Assembly (NCBI RefSeq): GCF_003231275.1
Contig: NZ_QKVL01000014.1
Location: 1-64,000, forward strand
Length of the DNA stretch: 64,000 nucleotides
From: Pseudomonas huaxiensis
GTDB lineage: Bacteria > Pseudomonadota > Gammaproteobacteria > Pseudomonadales > Pseudomonadaceae
Reading direction: 5' to 3'
Shown here: one piece after another, positions 16,644-26,541 of the stretch
Layout of the letters: each line of letters opens with the position of its first letter
Position numbering within the stretch: the first letter of the stretch is position 1
Position numbers and translations under genes: made by a program
The notes under the pieces: generated by a model
The model's input: only the letters and a program-made list of their open reading frames with translations
Told to the model about the DNA's origin: nothing
Database searches by the model: none

Positions 16644-17927
16644 ATGACTGACACCCGTAACGGCGAGGACAACGGCAAATTGCTCTATTGCTCCTTCTGC
16701 GGCAAAAGCCAGCATGAAGTGCGCAAGTTGATTGCCGGCCCCTCGGTATTTATCTGCGACGAGTGCGTCGACCTGTGCAATGACATCATCCGTGAGGAGG
16801 TGCAGGAAGCCCAGGCCGAAAGCAGTGCGCATAAATTGCCTTCGCCGAAAGAAATCAGCGGCATCCTGGACCAGTACGTCATTGGTCAGGAGCGTGCGAA
16901 AAAGGTTCTGGCTGTAGCGGTGTACAACCACTACAAGCGCCTGAATCAACGTGACAAAAAGGGCGATGAGGTTGAACTGGGCAAGAGTAACATCCTGCTC
17001 ATCGGCCCAACGGGTTCGGGCAAGACCTTGCTCGCTGAAACCCTCGCTCGTCTGCTGAATGTACCCTTCACCATCGCTGACGCTACCACGCTGACCGAAG
17101 CAGGTTATGTGGGCGAAGACGTTGAGAACATCATTCAGAAGTTGCTGCAGAAGTGTGATTACGACGTAGAGAAAGCCCAGATGGGCATTGTCTATATCGA
17201 TGAAATCGACAAGATTTCGCGCAAGTCCGATAACCCGTCGATTACTCGTGATGTTTCGGGTGAAGGCGTGCAGCAGGCCTTGCTCAAGCTGATCGAAGGC
17301 ACCGTTGCTTCGGTTCCACCACAAGGTGGCCGCAAGCATCCGCAGCAGGAATTCCTGCAGGTCGACACGCGCAACATCCTGTTCATCTGTGGTGGTGCAT
17401 TCTCCGGTCTGGAGAAGGTCATCCAGCAGCGCTCCACTCGCGGCGGTATCGGCTTTGGTGCTGAAGTCCGCAGCAAGGAAGAGGGCAAGAAAGTTGGCGA
17501 GTCGCTGCGTGAAGTTGAGCCGGACGATCTGGTCAAGTTCGGTCTGATTCCCGAGTTCGTTGGTCGTCTGCCGGTTCTGGCAACGCTTGATGAGCTGGAT
17601 GAAGCCGCATTGATGCAGATTCTGACCGAGCCGAAGAACGCCTTGACCAAGCAATATGGCAAGTTGTTCGAGATGGAAGGTGTGGACCTCGAGTTCCGCA
17701 GCGACGCGCTCAAGTCGGTTGCCCGCAAGGCACTGGAGCGCAAGACCGGTGCTCGTGGCCTGCGCTCGATCCTGGAAGGCATTCTGCTCGACACCATGTA
17801 CGAGATTCCTTCGCAGAAGGATGTCAGCAAGGTGGTTATCGATGAGAGCGTCATCGAGGGTACTTCGCAGCCGCTGCTGATTTACGAGAACAGCGAGCCG
17901 CAAGCCAAAGCCGCGCCAGACGCCTGA
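16644..17927 (+). CDS. clpX: ATP-dependent Clp protease ATP-binding subunit ClpX
   Basis: The 427-residue AAA+ unfoldase feeds substrates to ClpP. The N-terminal zinc-binding domain has four Cys (CSFC at about 14-17 and CDECVDLC at about 36-43). Walker A is GPTGSGKTLLAE and Walker B is VYIDEIDK. The ClpP-docking IGF loop is in RGGIGFGAEV. The ATG at 16644 (MTDTRNGEDNGK) is the conserved start. Confidence 0.98.
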   Translation: MTDTRNGEDNGKLLYCSFCGKSQHEVRKLIAGPSVFICDECVDLCNDIIREEVQEAQAESSAHKLPSPKEISGILDQYVIGQERAKKVLAVAVYNHYKRLNQRDKKGDEVELGKSNILLIGPTGSGKTLLAETLARLLNVPFTIADATTLTEAGYVGEDVENIIQKLLQKCDYDVEKAQMGIVYIDEIDKISRKSDNPSITRDVSGEGVQQALLKLIEGTVASVPPQGGRKHPQQEFLQVDTRNILFICGGAFSGLEKVIQQRSTRGGIGFGAEVRSKEEGKKVGESLREVEPDDLVKFGLIPEFVGRLPVLATLDELDEAALMQILTEPKNALTKQYGKLFEMEGVDLEFRSDALKSVARKALERKTGARGLRSILEGILLDTMYEIPSQKDVSKVVIDESVIEGTSQPLLIYENSEPQAKAAPDA

Positions 17928-17949
17928 GTCCGGCAACGCAGCGAAACAT

Positions 17950-17979
17950 GCAAGGGGCCTACGGGCCCCTTTGCTTTTC
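17950..17979 (+). terminator. Terminator after clpX
   Basis: The stem GCAAGGGGCC/GGCCCCTTTGC, with overlapping alternative pairing around TACG, followed by TTTTCC, lies 23 bp after the clpX stop. Confidence 0.75.
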
Positions 17980-17990
17980 CTGTTGCAGAG

Positions 17991-18020
17991 CTTGTTTTTT
18001 TCCGGGGCTGCCCCCACATT
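17991..18020 (+). promoter_or_regulatory. Sigma32 (RpoH)-type promoter for lon
   Basis: CTTGTT (17991-17996), a 15-bp spacer and CCCCACATT (18012-18020) fit the heat-shock consensus CTTGAA-N(11-15)-CCCCATNT. lon is a heat-shock gene in proteobacteria. The transcript would start near 18027, giving a leader of about 50 nt. Confidence 0.6.
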
Positions 18021-18079
18021 AACCCCAAGCTCAAATTTCCATCGGATTACGGCCACATGGCCGCTGTAGAGGCGAAATC

Positions 18080-20476
18080 ATGAAGACAACCCTCGACTTG
18101 CCTCTTTTGCCATTGCGCGATGTCGTTGTTTACCCGCACATGGTCATCCCGCTGTTCGTGGGACGTGAAAAGTCGATCGAGGCCCTTGAGGCCGCGATGA
18201 CAGGTGAGAAGCAAATCCTTTTGCTGGCTCAGAAAAATCCCGCCGATGATGATCCGGGTGAAGACGCCCTGTATCGCGTCGGCACCATCGCTACCGTCCT
18301 CCAGTTGCTGAAACTGCCTGATGGCACCGTCAAGGTGCTGGTAGAAGGCGAGCAGCGTGGTTCAGTCGAGCGCTTTGTCGAGGTAGACGGTCATATCCGC
18401 GCTGATGTCGCCCTGATCGATGAGGTCGATGCGGCTGATCGCGAGTCCGAAGTTTTCGTCCGCAGTCTGCTTTCCCAGTTCGAACAATATGTGCAGTTGG
18501 GCAAGAAAGTCCCGGCTGAAGTACTGTCGTCGCTCAACAGCATCGATGAGCCGGGCCGCCTGGTCGATACCATGGCCGCCCACATGGCGCTTAAGATCGA
18601 GCAGAAGCAGGAAATTCTCGAAATCATCGATCTGGCCGCCCGCGTTGAGCATGTGCTCGCGTTGCTGGATGCCGAGATCGATCTGCTTCAGGTCGAGAAG
18701 CGCATCCGTGGCCGCGTCAAGAAACAGATGGAGCGCAGCCAGCGCGAGTACTACCTGAATGAGCAGATGAAGGCCATTCAGAAAGAGCTGGGTGATGGCG
18801 ACGAAGGCCACAATGAAATCGAGGAGCTGAAGAAGCGCCTTGAGGCTGCAGGCCTGCCGAAAGACGCGTACACCAAGGCTCAGGCCGAGCTGAACAAGCT
18901 CAAGCAGATGTCGCCGATGTCGGCTGAGGCTACCGTGGTGCGTTCGTACCTCGACTGGCTGGTGCAAGTGCCGTGGAAGGCCCAGAGCAAGGTCCGTCTT
19001 GATCTGGCCAAGGCCGAAGAAATTCTTGATGCCGACCACTACGGGTTGGATGAGGTCAAGGAGCGCATCCTTGAGTACCTCGCCGTGCAGAAGCGCGTGA
19101 AGAAAATTCGCGGGCCTGTGCTGTGCCTGGTGGGTCCGCCCGGTGTCGGCAAGACATCGCTGGCTGAGTCCATTGCCAGCGCCACCAACCGCAAGTTCGT
19201 GCGCATGGCCCTGGGTGGCGTGCGTGACGAGGCTGAGATTCGTGGTCACCGTCGCACCTATATCGGTTCGATGCCAGGCCGCCTGATCCAGAAGATGACC
19301 AAGGTTGGCGTGCGCAACCCGTTGTTCCTGCTCGATGAAATCGACAAGATGGGCAGCGACATGCGTGGCGATCCGGCCTCCGCCTTGCTGGAAGTGCTCG
19401 ATCCCGAGCAGAACCACAACTTCAACGACCACTATCTGGAAGTCGACTACGACCTTTCCGATGTGATGTTCCTGTGCACGTCCAACTCGATGAACATCCC
19501 GCCGGCGCTGCTTGACCGGATGGAAGTGATCCGTCTGCCGGGCTACACCGAAGACGAGAAGATCAACATCGCGGTCAAGTACCTGCTGCCGAAGCAGATC
19601 AAGGCCAACGGTCTGAAGAAGGCCGAGCTGGAAGTCGACGTGGCGGCGATCCGCGACATCGTTCGCTACTACACCCGTGAAGCCGGTGTGCGTGGCCTGG
19701 AGCGCCAGATTGCCAAGATCTGCCGCAAGGTGGTCAAGGAGCACGCTGGGCAGAAACAGGTTGGGGTCAAGGTCGGTAGTGACCGCCTGGAGCACTTCCT
19801 GGGTGTGCGCAAGTTCCGTTACGGCCTTGCCGAGCAGCAGGATCAGGTAGGGCAGGTCACCGGGCTGGCCTGGACCCAGGTGGGCGGCGAGTTGCTGACT
19901 ATCGAAGCTGCCGTGGTACCGGGCAAGGGTCAGTTGATCAAGACCGGTTCGCTGGGTGACGTGATGGTCGAGTCCATCACCGCGGCGCAAACCGTGGTTC
20001 GCAGCCGGGCGAAGAGTCTCGGGATTCCCGCGGACTTCCACGAGAAGCGCGATACCCATATCCATATGCCTGAAGGTGCGACGCCGAAAGATGGTCCGAG
20101 TGCCGGTGTCGGCATGTGCACGGCCCTGGTTTCCGCGCTGACTCAGATTCCGGTGCGCGCTGATGTCGCCATGACAGGTGAAATTACGCTGCGTGGTCAG
20201 GTGCTGGCGATCGGCGGCTTGAAGGAGAAATTGCTCGCTGCTCACCGCGGTGGAATCAAGACAGTCATCATTCCAGAAGAGAACGTGCGTGATCTGAAAG
20301 AAATTCCTGACAATATTAAGCAGGATCTTCAGATTAAACCTGTCAAATGGATTGACGAAGTCCTCCAAATTGCGCTGCAATACGCCCCGGAGCCCTTGCC
20401 GGATGTGGCTCCTGAGATTGTCGCCAAGGATGAAAAACGCGACAGTGATTCCAAGGAACGAATCAGCACACATTAG
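18080..20476 (+). CDS. lon: ATP-dependent protease La
   Basis: The 798-residue soluble AAA+ serine protease degrades misfolded and regulatory proteins. The N-terminal LON substrate domain is followed by the ATPase (Walker A GPPGVGKTSL, about 355-364) and the C-terminal protease domain with the Ser in KDGPSAGVGM and the Lys in GGLKEKLLAAHRGG. The length is normal for the family. It sits between a heat-shock-type promoter and hupB. Confidence 0.98.
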   Translation: MKTTLDLPLLPLRDVVVYPHMVIPLFVGREKSIEALEAAMTGEKQILLLAQKNPADDDPGEDALYRVGTIATVLQLLKLPDGTVKVLVEGEQRGSVERFVEVDGHIRADVALIDEVDAADRESEVFVRSLLSQFEQYVQLGKKVPAEVLSSLNSIDEPGRLVDTMAAHMALKIEQKQEILEIIDLAARVEHVLALLDAEIDLLQVEKRIRGRVKKQMERSQREYYLNEQMKAIQKELGDGDEGHNEIEELKKRLEAAGLPKDAYTKAQAELNKLKQMSPMSAEATVVRSYLDWLVQVPWKAQSKVRLDLAKAEEILDADHYGLDEVKERILEYLAVQKRVKKIRGPVLCLVGPPGVGKTSLAESIASATNRKFVRMALGGVRDEAEIRGHRRTYIGSMPGRLIQKMTKVGVRNPLFLLDEIDKMGSDMRGDPASALLEVLDPEQNHNFNDHYLEVDYDLSDVMFLCTSNSMNIPPALLDRMEVIRLPGYTEDEKINIAVKYLLPKQIKANGLKKAELEVDVAAIRDIVRYYTREAGVRGLERQIAKICRKVVKEHAGQKQVGVKVGSDRLEHFLGVRKFRYGLAEQQDQVGQVTGLAWTQVGGELLTIEAAVVPGKGQLIKTGSLGDVMVESITAAQTVVRSRAKSLGIPADFHEKRDTHIHMPEGATPKDGPSAGVGMCTALVSALTQIPVRADVAMTGEITLRGQVLAIGGLKEKLLAAHRGGIKTVIIPEENVRDLKEIPDNIKQDLQIKPVKWIDEVLQIALQYAPEPLPDVAPEIVAKDEKRDSDSKERISTH

Positions 20477-20623
20477 TAAGTATTTAGCGGGGTGGCCTCG
20501 CTGACCGTTTTCAAGGTCCTTGTCGTAAAAGGCACTTAAGTGTCACAGGCCGCTCGGCAGTTGTTTAAGCTTTTCCATTACATAGTTAGAAACAAACTCA
20601 ATAGAGATATAAGGGGACTTAGA

Positions 20624-20896
20624 GTGAACAAGTCGGAACTGATTGACGCTATCGCTGCATCTGCTGATATCCCGAAAGCTGTTGCCGGCCGTGCGCTGGA
20701 TGCAGTCATCGAATCTGTCACTGGCGCCCTGAAGGAAGGTGACTCGGTGGTTCTGGTAGGTTTCGGTACCTTCTCGGTAACCGATCGTCCTGCTCGTACC
20801 GGCCGCAACCCGCAAACCGGTAAGACTCTGGAAATCCCTGCTGCCAAGAAGCCTGGCTTCAAGGCCGGCAAGGCGCTGAAAGAAGCCGTCAACTAA
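20624..20896 (+). CDS. hupB: DNA-binding protein HU-beta
   Basis: The 90-residue nucleoid protein has the HU signature GFGTFSVTDRPARTGRNPQTG (residues 46-66) that forms the DNA-embracing arms. The start is GTG at 20624, preceded by AAGGGGA; all upstream in-frame codons translate to non-family sequence. The lon-hupB-ppiD order is conserved in Pseudomonas. Confidence 0.97.
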   Translation: MNKSELIDAIAASADIPKAVAGRALDAVIESVTGALKEGDSVVLVGFGTFSVTDRPARTGRNPQTGKTLEIPAAKKPGFKAGKALKEAVN

Positions 20897-20995
20897 GGCG
20901 TTCTTTTCAGGCTTTCGCCTGGCTGGAATGGCCCTCGCGGCCAGCCCGCTTGTGAAGCACGAGCGATCAACAATTCGCCTGCTTCGCGCGTTACG

Positions 20996-21023
20996 AGAAG
21001 GCGCATCCCCGGATGCGCCTTTC
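20996..21023 (+). terminator. Terminator after hupB
   Basis: The stem AAGGCGCATCC/GGATGCGCCTT followed by TCTTCT lies about 100 bp after hupB and 65 bp before ppiD. The remaining intergenic bases show no gene. Confidence 0.8.
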
Positions 21024-21087
21024 TTCTATCAGGACTCTACCCACGCTCCGCGGTTGTGCTTTTGACACAGCCGTTTCTGGGGGACGC

Positions 21088-22959
21088 ATGCTGCAGAATA
21101 TCAGGGACAATTCACAAGGTTGGATTGCCAAGACCATCATCGGTGTCATCGTGGTGCTGATGGCGCTGACCGGCTTTGACGCCATCTTCCAGGCCGTCAA
21201 CCACAACAAGGATGCTGCCAAGGTCAACGGTGACACCATCAGCCAGAACGAGCTGAGCCAGGCTGTCGACACGCAACGTCGGCAACTGATGCAACGACTG
21301 GGCAAGGACTTCGACGCCTCCCTGCTTGACGACAAGATGCTGCGCGAAGCTGCGCTCAAGGGCTTGATCGAACGGCAACTGCTGCTTCAGGGCGCCCGCG
21401 ACGCCAAGTTCTCCTTCTCCGAAGCCGCGCTGGATCAGGTGATCCTGCAAACGCCCGAGTTCCAGGCGGACGGCAAGTTCAGCCCCGAGCGTTTCGACCA
21501 GGTCATTCGCCAACTGGGCTATGGCCGTCTGCAGTTCCGCGAAATGCTCGCTCAGGAAATGCTGATTGGCCAGCTGCGCGCTGGTCTGGCGGGCAGTGGT
21601 TTCGTTACCGATTCGCAAGTTGAAGCGTTCGCTCGCCTCGAGAAGCAGACCCGTGATTTCGCTTCGCTGACCTTCAAGGCAGACCCTGCAGCCAGCAAGG
21701 TCACCGATGAAGAGGTCAAGGCGCATTACGACGAGCACGCCAAGGAGTTCATGAGCCCGGACCAGGTGGTCATCGACTACATCGAGCTGAAGAAGTCCGC
21801 GTACTTCGACCAGGTCAATGTCGACGAAAACGAGCTTCAGGAGCTGTACCAGAAAGAAATCGCCAACCTCGCCGAACAGCGCCATGCTGCGCACATTCTG
21901 GTGGAAGTCAACGACAAGCAGGACGAGGCTCAGGCCAAGGCCCGCATCGAAGAAATCCAGCAGCGTCTGGCCAAGGGTGAAGATTTCGCGGCGCTGGCCA
22001 AGGAGTTCTCGCAGGATCCTGGCTCGGCCAACAGCGGTGGTGACCTGGGTTACGCCGGCAAGGGCGTCTACGATCCAGCCTTCGAAGACGCGCTGTATGC
22101 GTTGAACAAGGGTCAGGTTTCCGCTCCTGTGCGTACCGAGTTCGGCTTCCACCTGATCAAGCTGGTGGATGTGCAGGCGCCGGAAGTGCCGACCTTCGCC
22201 AGCCTGAAGGACAAGCTGAGTCGCGAGCTGAAGACCCAGCAAGTCGAGCAGCGCTTTGTTGAAGTCACCAAGCAACTGGAAGACTCGGCGTTCGAAGCCT
22301 CTGACCTGGCCCAACCGGCCCAGGACCTGGGCTTGAAAGTGCAGACCTCGCAGCCTTTCGGTCGTGAAGGTGGCGACGGCATTGCTGCCAATCGTCAAGT
22401 GATCCAGGCTGCGTTCAGCCCGGAAGTGCTGGACGAGGGCTCCAACAGCTCGGCTATCGAGCTGGACCCGGAAACCATCGTGGTTATCCGTGCCAAGGAG
22501 CACCGCAAGCCTGAGCAACTGCCATTGGAAGCCGTTTCCGATGCCATCCGTGCTCACCTGGCTCGCGAGCAGGCCACTGCCGCGCTGAAAGCCAAGACCG
22601 AGGCCCTGATGGCTGGCCTGAGCGATGGCAAGATCGCTTACCAGTCGGTGCAGGACGGTCAGGCGTGGAAGGTCCAGGAAGCGGTCTCCCGCAGCCAGGA
22701 CGGTATCGATCCAGTTGCTCTGCAGGCGTTGTTCCGCATGAGCAAGCCTGAGGCCAAGGACAAGCCGGTTTACTCCAGCGTCATCCTGGCTGACGGTAGT
22801 GTCGTCGTGCTGCGCCTGAACGGCGTCAACGAAGGCACTGCGGCGAGCGAAGAGGAGAAGGGCCAGTACCGCCGCTATCTCGCTTCCCGTGCCGGCCAGC
22901 AGGACTTCGCGGCTTACCGCAAGCAGCTGGAAGCCAACGCGGAAATCACGCGTTACTGA
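21088..22959 (+). CDS. ppiD: Periplasmic chaperone/peptidyl-prolyl isomerase PpiD (SurA N-terminal type)
   Basis: The 623-residue product is anchored by one N-terminal membrane helix (about 15-34, TIIGVIVVLMALTGF) with the rest in the periplasm. A SurA_N-like domain follows (about 40-190). A parvulin domain begins near residue 265 (RHAAHILVEV) and contains GGDLGYAGKGVYDPAFEDALY. It helps outer-membrane protein folding at the Sec exit. The start MLQNIRDNSQGW at 21088 is the conserved one. Confidence 0.95.
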   Translation: MLQNIRDNSQGWIAKTIIGVIVVLMALTGFDAIFQAVNHNKDAAKVNGDTISQNELSQAVDTQRRQLMQRLGKDFDASLLDDKMLREAALKGLIERQLLLQGARDAKFSFSEAALDQVILQTPEFQADGKFSPERFDQVIRQLGYGRLQFREMLAQEMLIGQLRAGLAGSGFVTDSQVEAFARLEKQTRDFASLTFKADPAASKVTDEEVKAHYDEHAKEFMSPDQVVIDYIELKKSAYFDQVNVDENELQELYQKEIANLAEQRHAAHILVEVNDKQDEAQAKARIEEIQQRLAKGEDFAALAKEFSQDPGSANSGGDLGYAGKGVYDPAFEDALYALNKGQVSAPVRTEFGFHLIKLVDVQAPEVPTFASLKDKLSRELKTQQVEQRFVEVTKQLEDSAFEASDLAQPAQDLGLKVQTSQPFGREGGDGIAANRQVIQAAFSPEVLDEGSNSSAIELDPETIVVIRAKEHRKPEQLPLEAVSDAIRAHLAREQATAALKAKTEALMAGLSDGKIAYQSVQDGQAWKVQEAVSRSQDGIDPVALQALFRMSKPEAKDKPVYSSVILADGSVVVLRLNGVNEGTAASEEEKGQYRRYLASRAGQQDFAAYRKQLEANAEITRY

Positions 22960-22975
22960 GTGCTGTCGCGTTATT

Positions 22976-23003
22976 GAAAAAGGCCGCTGATGCGGCCTTT
23001 TTC
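22976..23003 (+). terminator. Terminator after ppiD
   Basis: The stem AAAAAGGCCGC/GCGGCCTTTTT with loop TGAT lies 17 bp after the ppiD stop. Confidence 0.9.
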
Positions 23004-23055
23004 ATGTCTGCGGAACATGCCGCGCGTGCCCCGATTGGTTATTTACGGGCAAAAG

Positions 23056-23079
23056 AAAAGGCCGCATTAGCGGCCTTTT
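23056..23079 (-). terminator. Terminator after fabI
   Basis: The stem AAAAGGCCGC/GCGGCCTTTT with loop ATTA lies 14 bp beyond the fabI stop on the leftward strand. It forms a convergent pair with the ppiD terminator. Confidence 0.88.
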
Positions 23080-23093
23080 CCGTTCCCGGGGGA

Positions 23094-23888
23094 TTACTCC
23101 GAGATATCGCCCATGGCGGTGGTGTTGAAGCCACCGTCCACGTACATGATTTCACCGCTGACACCCGACGCCAGGTCGGAGCAGAGGAACGCGCCGGCGT
23201 TGCCGACTTCCTCGATGGTGACATTGCGGCGCAGTGGGGTCTGCGCTTCGTTGGCAGCCAGCATTTTGCGGAAGCTCTTGATGCCGGAAGCCGCCAGGGT
23301 GCGGATCGGGCCGGCGGAAATGGCGTTGACGCGGGTGCCTTCCGGGCCGAGGCTGCCGGCCAGGTAGCGTACACCGGCTTCCAGGCTGGCCTTGGCCATG
23401 CCCATGACGTTGTAGTTCGGCATGGTGCGCTCGGCGCCCAGGTACGACAGGGTCAGCAGGCTGCCGTTGCGGCCTTTCATCAGTTCGCGACCGGCCTTGG
23501 CCAGGGCGACGAAGCTGTAGGCGCTGATGTCGTGGGCGATGCGGAAGCCTTCGCGGGTGGTGACTTCGGTGAAGTCGCCGTTGAGCTGGTCGCCAGGCGC
23601 GAAGCCTACGGAGTGCACGATGCAGTCCAGGCCGTCCCACTTCTTGCTCAGTGCTTCGAAGACGCTGGCGATGTCGTCATCGTTGGCAACGTCACAAGGG
23701 AAGCACAGCTCTGGGTTGGAGCCCCAGCCAGCGGCGAACTCTTCGACGCGGGCCTTGAGCTTTTCGTTCTGGTAGGTGAAGGCGAGTTCGGCACCCTCGC
23801 GATGCATGGCGGCAGCGATGCCGGATGCGATGGACAGTTTGCTTGCGACACCGACGATCAGTACGCGCTTACCAGCGAGAAAACCCAT
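23094..23888 (-). CDS. fabI: Enoyl-[acyl-carrier-protein] reductase (NADH)
   Basis: The 264-residue short-chain-dehydrogenase-type enzyme performs the last reduction of fatty acid elongation and is the triclosan target. It has the FabI cofactor motif GVASKLSIASGIA near residue 13 and the catalytic Tyr-x6-Lys (YNVMGMAK), with the additional FabI Tyr in SYLGAERTMPNY. Only 14 bp separate it from the yejF stop, so read-through from the transporter genes is possible. Confidence 0.97.
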   Translation of the reverse strand: MGFLAGKRVLIVGVASKLSIASGIAAAMHREGAELAFTYQNEKLKARVEEFAAGWGSNPELCFPCDVANDDDIASVFEALSKKWDGLDCIVHSVGFAPGDQLNGDFTEVTTREGFRIAHDISAYSFVALAKAGRELMKGRNGSLLTLSYLGAERTMPNYNVMGMAKASLEAGVRYLAGSLGPEGTRVNAISAGPIRTLAASGIKSFRKMLAANEAQTPLRRNVTIEEVGNAGAFLCSDLASGVSGEIMYVDGGFNTTAMGDISE

Positions 23889-23902
23889 GTGTTGTTCCTC
23901 AT

Positions 23903-25519
23903 TCAGGTTATATCGACAGCTGTGGGAGCCAGGAAAGCGGCCTCCAGCAACTGCTGTGTGTAGGGATGTTGTGGTTCGGCGAAAATACCCGCCGCCGGAC
24001 CTTGTTCCACCACCTGACCCTGCTTGACCACCATCAGTTGGTGGCTCAGCACCTTGACCACCGCCAGGTCGTGGCTGATGAACAGGTAAGTCAGGTTGTA
24101 CTTGGTCTGCAGCGCACGCAGCAGTTCCACCACCTGACGCTGAACGGTCCGGTCGAGCGCCGAAGTGGGCTCGTCCAGCAGTATCAGCGCAGGTTTCAAT
24201 ACCAGTGCACGGGCAATGGCAATCCTTTGTCGCTGGCCTCCGGAAAACTCGTGAGGGTAGCGGTGCCGGGTTTCCGGGTCCAGACCTACTTCCCTCAGTG
24301 CCTCCATGATGGCTTCTTCCTGTTCCGCCTCCGTGCCTATCCGATGAATGCGCAGGCCCTCTCCGACGATGTCACCCACGCACATGCGCGGGCTCAGGCT
24401 GCCGAAGGGGTCCTGGAAGACCACCTGCATCTGCCGCCGCAGCGGCCGCACCTGTTGTTGCGTCATGCCGTCCAGGGCCTGGCCCTCGAAGCGGATGGCG
24501 CCCTTGCTGCCAATCAACCGCAGGATCGCCAGACCCAGCGTAGACTTGCCGGAACCACTCTCGCCCACGATGCCCAGGGTCTGACCCTGAGGCAGGCTGA
24601 AGTTGATGCCGTCCACTGCCTTGACGTAATCGACGGTCTTGCGCAGGAACCCCTTCTTGATCGGGAACCAGACGCGCAGGTCCTCGACCTCCAGCAGCGG
24701 CGGGCCAACCGGGTTGGCGGCAGGCGTGCCGCTGGGCTCGGCGCCGAGCAGCATTTGCGTATATGGATGCTGCGGAGCGCGAAACAGTTCGTCACACGAC
24801 GCCTGTTCGACGATGCAACCGCGCTGCATGACACATACGCGGTGTGCAATTCTTTTCACCAGGTTCAAATCGTGACTGATCAGTAACAGCGCCATGCCCA
24901 GCTTTGCCTGCAAACGCTTGAGCAATTCGAGGATTTTCAGTTGGACGGTGACGTCCAGGGCGGTAGTCGGCTCATCGGCGATCAGCAGTTCCGGCTCGTT
25001 GGCCAGGGCCATGGCGATCATCACCCGTTGCCGCTGGCCACCGGACAGCTCGTGGGGCAGGGCCTTGAGGCGCTTGGCCGGCTCGGGAATGCCGACCAGC
25101 TCCAGCAATTCCAGAGTCCGCGCGGTCGCTTCCTTGCCCCGCAGCCCCTTATGCAGCATGAGCACTTCGTTGATCTGCTTCTCGATGTTGTGCAGCGGGT
25201 TCAGCGAGGTCATCGGTTCCTGGAAGATCATGGCGATGCGGTTGCCACGGATGTGGCGCATCTTCTTCTCGTCCAGGTGCAGCAGGTCCTGGCCTTCGTA
25301 GCGAATGCTGCCGGAGGGGTGGCGTGCCAGCGGGTAGGGCAGCAGGCGCAGGATAGAGTGCGCGGTGACCGACTTGCCCGAGCCGCTCTCGCCGACCAGG
25401 GCGAGGGTCTCGCCGCGGCGGATATCGAAGCTGATGTTTTCCACCACCCGTTGCTGTTGCGAGCCGGTGACGAACTCGACGGCAAGGTCGCGTACTTCGA
25501 TCAAGGTGTCCTTGTTCAT
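23903..25519 (-). CDS. yejF: Peptide ABC transporter, fused double ATPase (YejF type)
   Basis: The 538-residue cytoplasmic protein carries two complete ABC ATPases. The first has Walker A GESGSGKSVTAHS near residue 40 and signature LSGGQRQRVMIAMAL. The second has GESGSGKSTLGLAIL near residue 325 and signature FSGGQRQRIAIARAL. This is the Yej/DppDF-fusion architecture. The start MNKDTLIEV at 25519 is 1 nt after the yejE stop; the ORF can extend upstream but only into yejE. Confidence 0.95.
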   Translation of the reverse strand: MNKDTLIEVRDLAVEFVTGSQQQRVVENISFDIRRGETLALVGESGSGKSVTAHSILRLLPYPLARHPSGSIRYEGQDLLHLDEKKMRHIRGNRIAMIFQEPMTSLNPLHNIEKQINEVLMLHKGLRGKEATARTLELLELVGIPEPAKRLKALPHELSGGQRQRVMIAMALANEPELLIADEPTTALDVTVQLKILELLKRLQAKLGMALLLISHDLNLVKRIAHRVCVMQRGCIVEQASCDELFRAPQHPYTQMLLGAEPSGTPAANPVGPPLLEVEDLRVWFPIKKGFLRKTVDYVKAVDGINFSLPQGQTLGIVGESGSGKSTLGLAILRLIGSKGAIRFEGQALDGMTQQQVRPLRRQMQVVFQDPFGSLSPRMCVGDIVGEGLRIHRIGTEAEQEEAIMEALREVGLDPETRHRYPHEFSGGQRQRIAIARALVLKPALILLDEPTSALDRTVQRQVVELLRALQTKYNLTYLFISHDLAVVKVLSHQLMVVKQGQVVEQGPAAGIFAEPQHPYTQQLLEAAFLAPTAVDIT

Positions 25520-25520
25520 T

Positions 25521-26540
25521 TCATTTCCTCGGGTCGAAGGCATCGCGGGCGGACTCGCCGATGAATACCAGCAGGCTGAGCATCACGGCCAGGACGGCGA
25601 AGGCGCTGATGCCGAGCCAGGGCGCCTGCAGGTTGGACTTGCCCTGGGATACCAGCTCGCCCAGGGATGGCGAGCCGGCCGGCAGGCCGAAACCGAGGAA
25701 GTCCAGTGCGGTCAGGGTGCCAATGGCGCCGGTGAGAATGAAGGGCATGAAGGTCATGGTCGAGACCATGGCGTTGGGCAGGATGTGCCGGTACATGATC
25801 GCGGCGTTCTGCATGCCCAGCGCCCGTGCGGCACGGACGTATTCCAGGTTGCGCCCACGCAGGAACTCGGCGCGGACCACGTCCACCAGACTCATCCAGG
25901 AGAACAGCAGCATGATCCCCAGCAACCACCAGAAGTTGGGCTGGACGAAGCTGGCGAGAATGATCAGCAGGTAGAGCACCGGCAGGCCCGACCAGATTTC
26001 CAGGAAGCGCTGCCCGGCAAGATCCACCCAGCCGCCATAGAAGCCCTGCAGCGCCCCGGCAATCACGCCGATGATGGAACTGAGAATGGTCAGCGTCAGG
26101 GCGAACAGCACCGAGATGCGGAAGCCATAGATCGCTCGCGCCAGCACATCGCGACCCTGGTCGTCGGTGCCCAGCCAGTTTTGCGCGGACGGCGGGGCGG
26201 GCGCCGGGACTTTCAGGTCGTAGTTGATGCTCTGGTAGCTGAACGGGATCGGTGCCCAAAGCACCCAGCTCTGCTTCTTCTCCAGCAGGTCGCGGATGTA
26301 CGGGCTCTTGTAGTTGGCTTCCAGCGGGAATTCGCCGCCGAAGGTGGTTTCCGGGTAGCGCTTGAACGCCGGGAAATAGAACTCGCCGTCGTAGCGCACG
26401 ACCAGTGGTTTGTCGTTGGCAATCAGTTCGGCACCGAGGCTCAGCCCGAACAGGATCAGGAACAGCCACAGTGACCACCAGCCGCGGCGGTTGGCCTTGA
26501 AGCGTTCGAAGCGGCGGCGATTGAGAGGGGACAGGTTCAT
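25521..26540 (-). CDS. yejE: Peptide ABC transporter permease (YejE type)
   Basis: The 339-residue inner-membrane protein has a first helix at about 22-40, a long periplasmic segment typical of YejE, and a C-terminal permease domain with NWLGTDDQGRDVLARAIYGFR and the EAA-type loop EYVRAARALGMQNAAIMYRH. It pairs with YejB. One base lies between it and yejB. Confidence 0.95.
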   Translation of the reverse strand: MNLSPLNRRRFERFKANRRGWWSLWLFLILFGLSLGAELIANDKPLVVRYDGEFYFPAFKRYPETTFGGEFPLEANYKSPYIRDLLEKKQSWVLWAPIPFSYQSINYDLKVPAPAPPSAQNWLGTDDQGRDVLARAIYGFRISVLFALTLTILSSIIGVIAGALQGFYGGWVDLAGQRFLEIWSGLPVLYLLIILASFVQPNFWWLLGIMLLFSWMSLVDVVRAEFLRGRNLEYVRAARALGMQNAAIMYRHILPNAMVSTMTFMPFILTGAIGTLTALDFLGFGLPAGSPSLGELVSQGKSNLQAPWLGISAFAVLAVMLSLLVFIGESARDAFDPRK

Positions 26541-26541
26541 C

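Noticed and set aside
14463..20473. Very long antisense ORFs (over 450 codons) opposite tig-clpP, clpX and lon
   Set aside because: They are mirror frames of highly conserved genes. Their translations have no known domains and arise from the biased third-position GC of the sense genes.
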